DNA of 44,942 bases from Phycisphaerae bacterium. GTDB taxonomy: Bacteria; Planctomycetota; Phycisphaerae; SM23-33. Each line of letters opens with the position of its first letter. Positions within the stretch are counted from its first letter, which is position 1. The stretch is from contig WRDM01000019.1 of NCBI GenBank assembly GCA_009783465.1, positions 1 to 44,942 on the forward strand. The letters run 5' to 3'. The position numbers and the translations under genes were made by a program. Shown in pieces: positions 24,963 to 33,015 of this stretch. The notes under the pieces are model-generated. The model saw nothing but the letters and a program-made list of their open reading frames with translations. It was not told where the DNA came from and did not search any database.

Positions 24963-26903
24963 ATGAATGTCAAAGCACAGTTGGAGCGTCGCGTTACGGC
25001 GGCGATGGCGGCGTGTGGGGCGGACGGGCCCGCGATGGTGGGGCTGTCGGGCAATCCGAAGTTTGGCGATTACCAGGCCAACGGCGTGATGGCGGCGGCG
25101 AAGAGGCAGAAGGTCAATCCGCGTCAGCTTGCCGAGGCCGTCGTGGCGTCGTTGCGGGCGGGCGCGGCGCAGGATCTGTCCGACATCGCCGGGGCGCTCG
25201 ATGTCGCCGGGCCTGGGTTTATCAACATCACGCTCGCGCCGGCCTTCCTGGCCTCGGAGTTGGCGAAGGCGGCTGGCGATGAGCGGTTGGACGTCGCCGC
25301 GGTCGACACGCCGCAAACCGTCGTCGTCGATTACTCCGCGCCGAACCTGGCCAAGGAAATGCACGTCGGCCATCTGCGGAGCACGATCATCGGCGACGCG
25401 ATCGCCAACGTGCTGACGTTTCTCGGGCACCACGTCGTGCGGCAGAATCACGTCGGCGATTACGGCACGCAGTTCGGCATGCTGACGGCGTATCTCGATC
25501 TGCGGGCGAGTATGCGGCGGGAGTATATCGAAGAGGCGGCGGCGAGCAAAGAAGCGGACGATTCGACTCCCTGGGAATTGGCTAAGAAGATGACGGCGGA
25601 GGAGCTTTCCCAGGCCGCCAACAGGCGGTTTGACGAGGACGATGCTTTCGCCGAAAGAACCCTACAGGGGGCAGGTCGATTACAGGTGGACGAAAAATCC
25701 TTCCACTGGCTACATTTTCTGGATCTTAAGAATTTAGAGGCGTTGTATCGCGATGCCAAGAAGCGGTTCGATGAAAACGCCGCCTTCGCGGACATGGCCC
25801 GGCAGTATGTGGTTCGGTTGCAGGCGGGCGAGGAGGCGACGGTCGCGAAATGGCGAGAGTTTTTGCAGCTCAGCATGGACCATTGTCGCGAGGTGTATCG
25901 GCGGCTGAACGTGAATCTTCGCGACGAGGACATCCGCGGCGAGAGCGCGTACGGCGACGAGCTGCCGCGTGTAGTCGCGGCCTTTCGCGATCGCGGCCTG
26001 CTGACCGAAAGCGACGGCGCGCAGTGCGTTTTCCTCGACGGTTACACGAACAAGGAAGGGTTGCCGCTGCCGCTGATCGTGCAGAAGTCCGACGAGGGAT
26101 ATTTGTACGCGACGACCGACCTGGCCGCCGCGCGATACCGTGCCGAGACGCTGCATGCCGATCGAATATTGATCGCGGTGGACGCGCGGCAGAGCCTGCA
26201 CTTGGCCATGGTGACGGCGGCAGCCCGGCTGGCAGGATTTTTGCCGGCGGCGGTTTCGATGGAGCACGTCAGTTTCGGCACGATGCTCGGCGAGGACGGC
26301 CGACCGTTCAAAACGCGGACCGGCGGCACGGTCAAACTCATCGACCTGCTGGACGAAGCCCGCGCCCTCGCGATGGAGGTCGTGAAGGAAAAAAATCCCG
26401 ATCTGCCCGCGGCCACGCAGGAGGAGATTGCCGACGCCATCGGCATCGGCGCGGTCAAGTATGCCGACCTCTCCATGGATCGCACCAGCGACTACAAATT
26501 CAGTTGGACAAAAATGCTCGCCCTCCAGGGCAACACGGCCCCGTACATGCAGTACGCCTACGCGCGCATCCGCAGCATCTTCCGCAAGGCCGATGCCGCG
26601 GGCCAGCCGTGGAACGCCGCCGCGCCCGCCGCCCTGACCGAGCCGGCCGAGCAAACGCTGGGCAAGGCGTTGCTGCGGTTCGAGGAAGTGCTTCAGACAG
26701 TCGCCGCCGAGGCCAAGCCGAATGTGCTGACGGCGTACTTGTACGAACTCGCCGGCGCGTTCACGACGTTCTACGAAAACTGCCCCGTGTTGAAGAGCGA
26801 CGAGCCGATCCGCTCCGCTCGGCTGGCCTTGTGCGACCTTACGGCGAAAACCATCGGAAAAGGTCTGGAATTGCTGGGAATTCGGACCATTGAGCAAATG
26901 TGA
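24963..26903 (+). CDS. argS: Arginyl-tRNA synthetase with an internal duplication
   Basis: Class I synthetase charging tRNA-Arg. At 646 residues it is longer than E. coli ArgRS (577). It has an N-terminal Add-1-like domain, SAPNLAKEMHVGHLRSTIIG with the HIGH-type motif HVGH at 134-137, the KMSKS-equivalent FGTMLGEDGRPFKTRTGG, the anticodon-binding DALR domain (NTAPYMQYAYARIRSIFRKA) and a C-terminal ending LLGIRTIEQM. Residues ~207-252 look like a degenerate copy of ~253-302: RRFDEDDAFAERTLQGAGRL against KRFDENAAFADMARQYVVRL, 46 residues apart. The second copy matches the family, so the first is an insertion. The ATG has no Shine-Dalgarno. Confidence 0.95.
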   Translation: MNVKAQLERRVTAAMAACGADGPAMVGLSGNPKFGDYQANGVMAAAKRQKVNPRQLAEAVVASLRAGAAQDLSDIAGALDVAGPGFINITLAPAFLASELAKAAGDERLDVAAVDTPQTVVVDYSAPNLAKEMHVGHLRSTIIGDAIANVLTFLGHHVVRQNHVGDYGTQFGMLTAYLDLRASMRREYIEEAAASKEADDSTPWELAKKMTAEELSQAANRRFDEDDAFAERTLQGAGRLQVDEKSFHWLHFLDLKNLEALYRDAKKRFDENAAFADMARQYVVRLQAGEEATVAKWREFLQLSMDHCREVYRRLNVNLRDEDIRGESAYGDELPRVVAAFRDRGLLTESDGAQCVFLDGYTNKEGLPLPLIVQKSDEGYLYATTDLAAARYRAETLHADRILIAVDARQSLHLAMVTAAARLAGFLPAAVSMEHVSFGTMLGEDGRPFKTRTGGTVKLIDLLDEARALAMEVVKEKNPDLPAATQEEIADAIGIGAVKYADLSMDRTSDYKFSWTKMLALQGNTAPYMQYAYARIRSIFRKADAAGQPWNAAAPAALTEPAEQTLGKALLRFEEVLQTVAAEAKPNVLTAYLYELAGAFTTFYENCPVLKSDEPIRSARLALCDLTAKTIGKGLELLGIRTIEQM

Positions 26904-26911
26904 ATGAACTC

Positions 26912-27290
26912 GCCGCCTCCCCGGTCTGGCGGCTGGAGTGTCGGCACACAGCCCCAACGGGGCGTCTTGGGTAGCCCAGGGTGAGCGTACTCGCGAACCC
27001 TGGGAATAGTGGTTTTCCCAAATAAAATCGTGCCTGACGCCACTGGCCGAGGGCGCACCGTCGCGTGAAGGCGGCTTCGAACGACATGCGCGTTCCCGTG
27101 TGCGCGTCGCACGAAGCCGTACAGGCCCGCGTAGACGGCTTCGGCCAGTGGCGTCAGGCACGATATGGAGAAAAAAACTCCGTTTCCCCAGGGTTCGCCG
27201 AGTACGGCTCACCCTGGGCTACCCAGGACGCCCCTGCCGGGGCTGTGGCCCGACACCGCCGCGCGAGACCGGGGGAGGTAGGGCAATCTA
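26912..27290. repeat. Family C nested palindrome, second long copy
   Basis: It has the same order of nested arms as 13713-14216: gccgcctccccggtc / gaccgggggaggt; cacagccccaacggggcgtc / gacgcccctgccggggctgtg; gcccagggtgagcgtactcg / cgagtacggctcaccctgggc; gtgcctgacgccactggcc / ggccagtggcgtcaggcac; centre cttcgaacgac / gtcgcacgaag. It lies between argS and the 59-residue membrane protein. The outermost gcaggtgacaagg arm of the 13.7 kb copy is absent. Confidence 0.9.
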
Positions 27291-27337
27291 TTGTTTTCAG
27301 TATCAACCATGGTACAGTCTCTGAAAGAGGAACGTAG

Positions 27338-27517
27338 ATGAACATGAAACTTCCCATGGCTGGCATCGCCATAACGCTTGGAATCATTTGTATGCTGGTT
27401 TGCATACGTGCGTCACTGGATGGCTTGTTTCCTCCGGCATTGCCGATTCCGCTGGCCATCTGCGGCGCTGGTCTCGTGATTAGTGGTTCGATTGGCATGA
27501 CAAGGAACACAAAATGA
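27338..27517 (+). CDS. Small membrane protein, 59 residues, translationally coupled to the next gene
   Basis: A short ORF: MNMKLPMAGIAITLGIICML at the N-terminus, then VCIRASLDGLFPPALPIPLA, ending GSIGMTRNTK. Two hydrophobic segments (about residues 7-23 and 34-52) with a short loop make a hairpin membrane protein. The Shine-Dalgarno gagg lies 7 bp before the ATG. The stop overlaps the start of the following isomerase gene (ATGA), which strongly supports translation. I do not recognise a family. It may be a small regulator or partner of the neighbouring enzyme, but nothing in the sequence proves that. Confidence 0.6.
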   Translation: MNMKLPMAGIAITLGIICMLVCIRASLDGLFPPALPIPLAICGAGLVISGSIGMTRNTK

Positions 27518-28464
27518 CCCTGCAAAATTACGAAGTGAAAACGCTGAAAATTCGCGAGCAGTTCGTTGCCAGGCTCAAGGCCGATCCGGCGATGAAGGCG
27601 AAAAAACTCAAACTCTCGTGGAGCAATTGGGGATTTGGCATCGAGCCGCTGTCGGCCTCGGCGAAGCGGTTGGCGGCGAATGGGATCGAGTGGATCGAGT
27701 TGCACGGCAACCGGTACGGCGCGGATCTGGGGTACAAGGCCAAGGACGTGCTGAGCGTGCTGGGTGGCCACGGCATCAAGGTCGCGGGCGTGTGTGGCAT
27801 GTTCAGCGCGGAGAATGATCTGGCCAGCAACAGCGGCGTGCAGCGTCAGGCGGCGGTGGATTACATTCGGAGGCAGATCGCGTTGTGCCAGGAGGTCGGC
27901 GGGACGTACATGCTGGTGGTGCCCGGCGCGGTGGGCAGGCCTGCGGCATATGACGACAGCGAGTTCCATCGCAGCGTGGAGACGTTGCGGCTGGTGGCGG
28001 ACGAGTTCGCGCAGGCCGGCGTGCGTGCGGCGGCCGAGCCGATCCGGTCGGCCGAGGTCAGCCTGGTGCGAACGTTCGCCGACGCGGTGGCGTACATCCA
28101 GGCCGTCGACAGCCCCGGCGTGCGGCATATCAACGGCGACGTCTACCACATGCAGGTCGAGGAATCCAACATCGCCGCGACGATCGCCGACGCCGGCGAG
28201 CGGCTGATCAACCTCCACTTGGCCGACTCCAACCGAGGCGCCCTCGGCGACGGCAGCATGGACCTCGACAGCATCCTGATGGCGTTGTACCTCATCGACT
28301 ACGCCGACGGGCAACGCTTCTGCACTCCCGAGCCGCTTGGCCCCGGCGGCGACCCGTATCCCGCGATGAACGGCAAGCCCGACCCCGCAACGCTCGACCG
28401 CCTCGTGTCGCAGACGGCGAGGTATTTCCGCCAACGCGAGGAGCAGATCAAGACGCTGGGTTAG
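27514..28464 (+). CDS. Sugar phosphate isomerase/epimerase (xylose isomerase-like TIM barrel)
   Basis: A 316-residue protein of the AP-endonuclease-2/xylose isomerase-like superfamily. It has the typical strand-helix series: ANGIEWIELHGNRYG, LGGHGIKVAGVCGMFSAEN, EVGGTYMLVVPGAVG, GVRAAAEPIRSAEVS (metal-binding Glu), VRHINGDVYHMQ (Asp, His) and LINLHLADSNRG (His). These fit metal-dependent isomerisation or epimerisation of a sugar or polyol. No substrate can be assigned, since no sugar kinase or transporter is adjacent. The start overlaps the stop of the small membrane protein gene (ATGA) with no independent ribosome site. Confidence 0.88.
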   Translation: MTLQNYEVKTLKIREQFVARLKADPAMKAKKLKLSWSNWGFGIEPLSASAKRLAANGIEWIELHGNRYGADLGYKAKDVLSVLGGHGIKVAGVCGMFSAENDLASNSGVQRQAAVDYIRRQIALCQEVGGTYMLVVPGAVGRPAAYDDSEFHRSVETLRLVADEFAQAGVRAAAEPIRSAEVSLVRTFADAVAYIQAVDSPGVRHINGDVYHMQVEESNIAATIADAGERLINLHLADSNRGALGDGSMDLDSILMALYLIDYADGQRFCTPEPLGPGGDPYPAMNGKPDPATLDRLVSQTARYFRQREEQIKTLG

Positions 28465-28514
28465 TGGTCGGCGTTTTTTGCCGCGAATTACGCGAATTCT
28501 CGCGAATTTTTGTG

Positions 28515-29396
28515 ATGTTGAATCAGACCGAGCATCAACCGCGACGAGTGGAACTTTCGCTTCGCGACGGGTACGCGACGTATGCGTGGCTGTACGCGCC
28601 GGCGGCGAGCGATGATATGCGATGTCCGGTGGTGTATGTTCACGGCATTCAATCGCATCCGGGGTGGTTTGTGCGATCGTGCGACGCGTTGGCGCGGGCG
28701 GGGCATCCGGTGCTGGCCGTGGCGAGGCGGGGCAGCGGTGAGAATGCTGTTGCGCGTGGGCATGCGCGGTCCGTGGGGCAGTTGGTGGATGATCTCGACG
28801 CCGCCGTCACGTGGGTGTGCATGCGTTTTTACGGGGTGTCGCAGGTGCATCTGGTCGGTGTGAGTTGGGGCGGGAAGTTGGCGGCGGCGTATTGTCTGGA
28901 GTCGGCGTACGCGTCGCGGGTGGTGTCGTTGACGATGGTTGCGCCGGGGACCGTGCCTCGCGTGGATGTCTCCTGGCGGACGAAGTTCGCGGTGGCGGCG
29001 GCGTTGCTGTATCGGCCCAAAAAACTTTTCGATATTCCGCTGAGCGACGTGGAATTGTTCACGGATAACGAGGCGATGCGGGCGTTTCTGCGGGCCGACC
29101 CGCATCGGCTGATGCGGGCGACGGCGAGGTTTTTGTTCGCCAGCCGCGAGCTGGACTGGCGGCTTTCGCGGGCACGGGCAGGCCGTTTAGCCATGCCGAC
29201 AGCGCTGCTTCTGGCGGCCCGCGACCGCATCATAGACAACGCGGCCACGGAATCGGCTGTGCGGCGATTGGCGCCGCTTGCCCGCGTCGTCACGCTCGAT
29301 GCCGCCCATACGATGGACTTCGAGGAAGTGCCCGCCGACTTCCTCGCCGCCCTGACAGCGGCGTGCGGCGAAGCGGAAAATCATTTGGCGCCGTAG
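28515..29396 (+). CDS. Alpha/beta hydrolase
   Basis: A 293-residue protein. Features: PVVYVHGIQSHPGWF (oxyanion HG motif), the nucleophile elbow GVSWGG (GxSxG), an acid in LLAARDRIIDN, and a final His in LDAAHTMDFEE. The fold is that of serine esterases/lipases or carbon-carbon hydrolases. There is no signal peptide, so it is probably cytoplasmic. I start at the ATG at 28515. The frame is open back to 28464, but that stretch is a dispersed repeat fragment (gcgaattacgcgaattctcg). The stop codon is inside a 13 bp hairpin (29393-29424). The substrate is not predictable. Confidence 0.87.
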   Translation: MLNQTEHQPRRVELSLRDGYATYAWLYAPAASDDMRCPVVYVHGIQSHPGWFVRSCDALARAGHPVLAVARRGSGENAVARGHARSVGQLVDDLDAAVTWVCMRFYGVSQVHLVGVSWGGKLAAAYCLESAYASRVVSLTMVAPGTVPRVDVSWRTKFAVAAALLYRPKKLFDIPLSDVELFTDNEAMRAFLRADPHRLMRATARFLFASRELDWRLSRARAGRLAMPTALLLAARDRIIDNAATESAVRRLAPLARVVTLDAAHTMDFEEVPADFLAALTAACGEAENHLAP

Positions 29397-29450
29397 AACG
29401 TTCCTATCGACAGGAGCGTTCTACAGCGCAAAACGGCAAGCCATATCCGT
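29393..29450. terminator. Hairpin between convergent genes, part of a family B element
   Basis: gtagaacgttcct / aggagcgttctac form a 13 bp stem with a 6 nt loop at 29393-29424, including the hydrolase stop codon. The B core (tacagcgcaaaacggcaagc) follows. The position between two convergent genes suits a bidirectional terminator, but no T-tract follows, so the role is uncertain. Confidence 0.5.
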
Positions 29451-29465
29451 GTCTGGTCGTCTGTG

Positions 29466-30137
29466 TTATTCGGCGGGTTTTTCCGGTGCGGGCGATACCG
29501 GCGCGGGCTGCGCCGGTGCACTGACGGCGGGTCGTGGCGCAACACCGGCCGATGCCGGTCTTGGCGCCGGTCGGCCTCCGCCCATGGCGGCCGGGGCGCC
29601 GACCGAACTGGTCGAGCCTGCCGGCGCGGCACCGGGCGTCAGCACCATCGCGATGCGCTTGCCCTCGGCCCGCGGCGCCTGGTCCACCTTCGCCACATCC
29701 GACAGCACTTCACGAATGTGCTGGAAAATGCGGTAGCCCTCGTCCATGTGCGCCAGCTCTCGGCCTCGGAACCGCAGCGTGAACTGCACGCGGTCGCCGC
29801 GCGAAATGAACTCGCGCGCGTGACCGATCTTGATCTCCAGATCGTGATCGCCGATTTTCGGCGTCTTGATGCGGATCTCCTTCAGTTCGGTTTCCTTGCG
29901 GGCGGCCTTGGATTTCTGCTCCTTTTTCCGCTGGGCGTACTTCCACTTGCCGTAATCCATGATGCGGCAAACGGGAGGCCTGGACATCGGCGAGACTTCC
30001 ACCAGGTCCAGCCCGGCCTCGCGGGCGCGGTGCAACGCGTCGCGCACCTCGATAATGCCAATTTGTCCCTCGTTCTCGTCGATCAGGCGGATCGGCGAAA
30101 TACGGATCTGCTCATTCACGCGAAGATTCTTTTCCAG
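29466..30137 (-). CDS. infC: Translation initiation factor IF-3, probable CUG start and long Pro/Ala-rich tail
   Basis: IF-3 binds the 30S subunit and polices start-codon selection. The N-domain starts EKNLRVNEQIRISPIRLID and contains GLDLVEVSPMSRPPVCRIMD; the linker is YGKWKYAQRKKEQKSKAARK; the C-domain runs KEIRIKTPKIGDHDLEIKI to FRGRELAHMDEGYRIF. A ~58-residue tail rich in Pro, Ala and Gly follows, which ordinary IF-3 lacks. I place the start at a CTG (30137): it has a perfect taaggag six bases upstream and gives the family's N-terminus. A GTG at 30170 is in frame but poorly placed. Rare start codons in infC are known to allow autoregulation. It lies ~108 bp after thrS on the same strand. 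Confidence 0.93.
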   Translation of the reverse strand: MEKNLRVNEQIRISPIRLIDENEGQIGIIEVRDALHRAREAGLDLVEVSPMSRPPVCRIMDYGKWKYAQRKKEQKSKAARKETELKEIRIKTPKIGDHDLEIKIGHAREFISRGDRVQFTLRFRGRELAHMDEGYRIFQHIREVLSDVAKVDQAPRAEGKRIAMVLTPGAAPAGSTSSVGAPAAMGGGRPAPRPASAGVAPRPAVSAPAQPAPVSPAPEKPAE

Positions 30138-30245
30138 GGGGTTCTCCTTACCAATAACGTTGCGATTCACATTCTCTCGTACAGAACGCCCATACGAGAA
30201 TCATATTGCTTGAAAAATCCGAAATTCTACATCCGAAATTTCTCG

Positions 30246-32294
30246 CTACGCCAGCACCGACGTCGCGTTGCGCTGTTCGATCTCGGTCCGCACCAACTCC
30301 AGGAACGCCGCCAGGCTCATCGCGCCCTTGTCGCCGGCGGTGCGATGTCGCACGGCCACCTGGCCGCTCTCTTCTTCTTTTTGGCCCAGGACGAGCATGT
30401 AGGGCACTTTGGCAAGCGTGGCGTTGCGGATTTTCGCGCCGATCTTGTCGCTGGCGACATCCAACTCCGCCCGCACGCCGGCGGCACGTAGTGAGTCGTA
30501 CACGCGGCGGGAATACGCGTCGTATTTCTCGCTCACCGGCAGCACGGCCACCTGGACCGGACTGAGCCACAACGGGAACGCGCCGGCGAAGTGCTCGATC
30601 AGGATGCCGATGAACCGCTCCATCGATCCGAACGGCGCGCGGTGCACCATCACAGGCCGATGCGGGCGATTATCCTCGCCGACGTATTCCAGGCCAAACC
30701 GTTCCGGCAAATTGTAATCCACCTGGATCGTGCCCAGTTGCCATTTCCGCCCGATACAGTCCTTGACGATGAAGTCAATTTTCGGCCCGTAAAAGGCCGC
30801 TTCGCCGGGGACTTCGACGGAATTCATGCCCAGCCGCTTGACGACGTTTCGCAGGTTGTTCTCGGCCCGGTCCCAGTTGGCGACGTCGCCGACGTACTTG
30901 TCGCTGGCGGGGTCGCGCAGGCTGACGCGGACGTGGTAGTCGGTCAGGTTCAGCGCCGACAGCACCAGTTTCACCAGATCGACGCAACTCTCGACCTCGG
31001 CCTCGAGCTGATCGGGCGTGCAGAACAAATGGGCGTCGTCCTGGGTGAAGCCTCGCACGCGCGTCAGGCCGTTGAGTTCGCCGCTGCCCTCGTAGCGGTA
31101 CACGGTGCCGAATTCCGCCAGCCGCAACGGCAAGTCGCGGTAGCTGTGCTGCTGGGCCTTGTAAATCTGAATGTGATGTGGGCAGTTCATCGGCTTGAGG
31201 AGGTATCCCTCAGCCGAGTCGTCGTCCGCGGGCGCGTTGGCGTAGTCGGCGCAGCCACACGGTTTTTCGGAAGGCCCGCCGGTGAAAATCGGCGGGAACT
31301 GGCTGTCCTTATAATAGGGATAGTGTCCGCTGGTGCGGTACAAATCCAGCCGCCCGATGTGCGGCGTGAAGACCATCTGATACCCGCGGCGGATCAGTTC
31401 TTCCTGAAGCCAGGCCTGCAACTGGGCGCGGACGGTCGCGCCGCGCGGCATCCAGAGCGGCAGGCCGGGGCCTACCGCGTCGCTGATGAGGAACAGTCCG
31501 AGCTGTTTGCCGATGACGCGGTGATCGCGTTTGCGGGCCTCCTCGACGCGGGCCAGTTGCTCGTCCAGTTGCTTCTTGTCAAAGAAGGCCGTGCCGTACA
31601 CGCGGGTGAGCATCTTGTTTCGCTCGTCGCCTCGCCAGTACGCCCCAGCCACCGACAGCAGTTTGAACGCCTTCAGCCGGCCGGTGTCGGGAAGATGCGG
31701 GCCTCGACACATGTCGAGAAACTCGCCCTGGCGGTAAAAGCTCACCGCCGCGACGGCCTCGTTTTTCACCAGGTCGTCGATCATCTCGACCTTGTACGAT
31801 TGGCCCAGGTCGGCCATGTGCCGCTTGGCGTCGTCGACGGGCATCTCCACGCGTTGGGTGGGAATTTTTTCTCCGACGATTTTCGCCATCTCCGCTTCGA
31901 TTTTGGGCAGGTCCTCCGCCGTGATCGGCGAGGGCAGATCGAAGTCGTAATAGAAGCCGTACTGGAAATCGTCCATCAAGGCCGGGCCGATGGTGTATTG
32001 CACGCCGGGGCCGTATAGCCGGACCATCGCCTGTGCGAGAATATGCGAGGCGGAGTGTCGCGCGATTTCGAGGGCGGCCTCGTCGCGGTCGGTGAGGATT
32101 TTCACTCCGTAGATTCGCGCGTCCTCGGTCAGCGGCGTGTCGAGGTCGCACAGACAGCCGTCGACTTCGGCGGCGACGGCGGCCTTGGCCAACCGCGGGG
32201 AAATGTCCTCCGCCACGCGGGCGGGCGTGACGGCCTGGGCGTACTCGCGAACGCTGCCGTCGGGTAATTGCACGGAGATTTTCATCAAATCCAT
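30246..32294 (-). CDS. thrS: Threonyl-tRNA synthetase
   Basis: Class II synthetase charging tRNA-Thr, 682 residues. Domains in order: TGS (ISVQLPDGSVREYAQAVTPA); the editing/SAD region with HSASHILAQAMVRLYG and the AKRHMADLGQSYK segment; the catalytic core with TPHIGRLDLYRTSGHYPYYK, LKPMNCPHHIQIYKA, GTVYRYEGSGELNGLTRVRG and VMVHRAPFGSMERFIGIL; and the C-terminal anticodon-binding domain (QVAVLPVSEKYDAYSRRVYD). The start at 32294 follows gaggttcct. The frame is open for 56 more codons upstream, but these are a translated family A repeat and not part of the family. It is followed on the same strand by infC, a common pairing in bacteria. Confidence 0.96.
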   Translation of the reverse strand: MDLMKISVQLPDGSVREYAQAVTPARVAEDISPRLAKAAVAAEVDGCLCDLDTPLTEDARIYGVKILTDRDEAALEIARHSASHILAQAMVRLYGPGVQYTIGPALMDDFQYGFYYDFDLPSPITAEDLPKIEAEMAKIVGEKIPTQRVEMPVDDAKRHMADLGQSYKVEMIDDLVKNEAVAAVSFYRQGEFLDMCRGPHLPDTGRLKAFKLLSVAGAYWRGDERNKMLTRVYGTAFFDKKQLDEQLARVEEARKRDHRVIGKQLGLFLISDAVGPGLPLWMPRGATVRAQLQAWLQEELIRRGYQMVFTPHIGRLDLYRTSGHYPYYKDSQFPPIFTGGPSEKPCGCADYANAPADDDSAEGYLLKPMNCPHHIQIYKAQQHSYRDLPLRLAEFGTVYRYEGSGELNGLTRVRGFTQDDAHLFCTPDQLEAEVESCVDLVKLVLSALNLTDYHVRVSLRDPASDKYVGDVANWDRAENNLRNVVKRLGMNSVEVPGEAAFYGPKIDFIVKDCIGRKWQLGTIQVDYNLPERFGLEYVGEDNRPHRPVMVHRAPFGSMERFIGILIEHFAGAFPLWLSPVQVAVLPVSEKYDAYSRRVYDSLRAAGVRAELDVASDKIGAKIRNATLAKVPYMLVLGQKEEESGQVAVRHRTAGDKGAMSLAAFLELVRTEIEQRNATSVLA

Positions 32295-32307
32295 AGGAAC
32301 CTCAAAC

Positions 32308-32487
32308 GTGACGCGGGCGTCCCGCCCGCGTGTGGCGAGGGCATCTTGCCCTCGCTGACCGTTCCGCACGGCCGTTGTAATGAATCTCCAACGCTTTCGC
32401 ACAGCCAGCGAGGGCGGGACGCCCTCGCCACACGCGGGCAAGATGCCCGCGTCACGTACCATGCAGGCGGGACGCCTGTGCTACGGT
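32308..32487. repeat. Family A palindromic array upstream of thrS
   Basis: The left part is aacgtgacgcgggcgtcccg plus gcgagggcatcttgccctcgc. There is a ~60 bp spacer. The right part is gcgagggcgggacgccctcgc, acgcgggcaagatgcccgcg and a final caggcgggacgcctg. It starts 14 bp upstream of the thrS start codon, so it lies in the thrS 5' leader or promoter. As RNA it would fold into strong hairpins directly before the ribosome site. Confidence 0.9.
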
Positions 32488-32508
32488 TGGCGCGATCGTG
32501 AAAAAAAG

Positions 32509-32632
32509 AAAACCGGCTCATGAAGGCTGTCGGGCCCCACGACGCGCGCATCGAACGGGATGGTCCGATGCGGGCCATTACGACGTCGTCGTGGTTGTGC
32601 GGGGCGTCAACATGCTTCATGTACCGGTTCGC
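32509..32632. repeat. Imperfect long palindrome
   Basis: The left arm aaccggctcatgaaggctgt faces the right arm acatgcttcatgtaccggtt. Inside, gcgcatcgaacgggatgg is partly paired with ccgatgcggg. It matches no other copy in the window. It falls in the gene-free stretch between thrS and waaA. Confidence 0.65.
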
Positions 32633-32722
32633 AGCTACTACTCTCTACGGTAAAATTACGCCCGAAGTTGAGTAGTGTCAAACGAAAAAACCGTGAGATT
32701 CGCGGTGCACGGGTGAAATCGG

Positions 32723-32962
32723 GCCGTTTGTTCGAGGGAACAAAGCCACTAGCCACCAGGGTTTGCGAAGCGTAAATGTAAAAACGATCCGTTTGTTCGA
32801 GAGAGAGGTCTTGATGCTTCACAGACACGAAGGTCAAGCCTGGCGAGTGGATCTTCGTGTCTGCGAAGCCTTGAGACCCCTCTCGCCACGGTGAGGAACG
32901 GTTTCACCGTCGCGTTTCGCAAGCCCTGGTGGCTAGGGCTTTGTTTTTGCAACAAACGGTTC
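32723..32962. repeat. Family H nested word-palindrome, copy 2
   Basis: The outer arms ccgtttgttcgagggaac / gcaacaaacgg and caaagccactagccaccagg / ccctggtggctagggctttg enclose cttcacagacacgaaggtc / gatcttcgtgtctgcgaag. The right half aligns block by block with 8211-8306 (gtctgcgaagc, ctctcgcc, cggtttcaccgtcgcg, gcaagccctggtggctag). It ends about 55 bp before waaA. Confidence 0.82.
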
Positions 32963-33015
32963 GTGGATGAGTAAATTTAGATGCGACGGCCTAATTTTTC
33001 CCCTACGATGATGCC

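Noticed and set aside
25734-27212. A 492-codon minus-strand frame across argS and the following repeat
   Set aside because: It is antisense to the well-supported argS gene, and its N-terminus is translated family C repeat.
32295-32462. N-terminal extension of ThrRS by 56 residues
   Set aside because: It is a translated family A repeat; the TGS domain begins properly at 32294, where there is a ribosome site.
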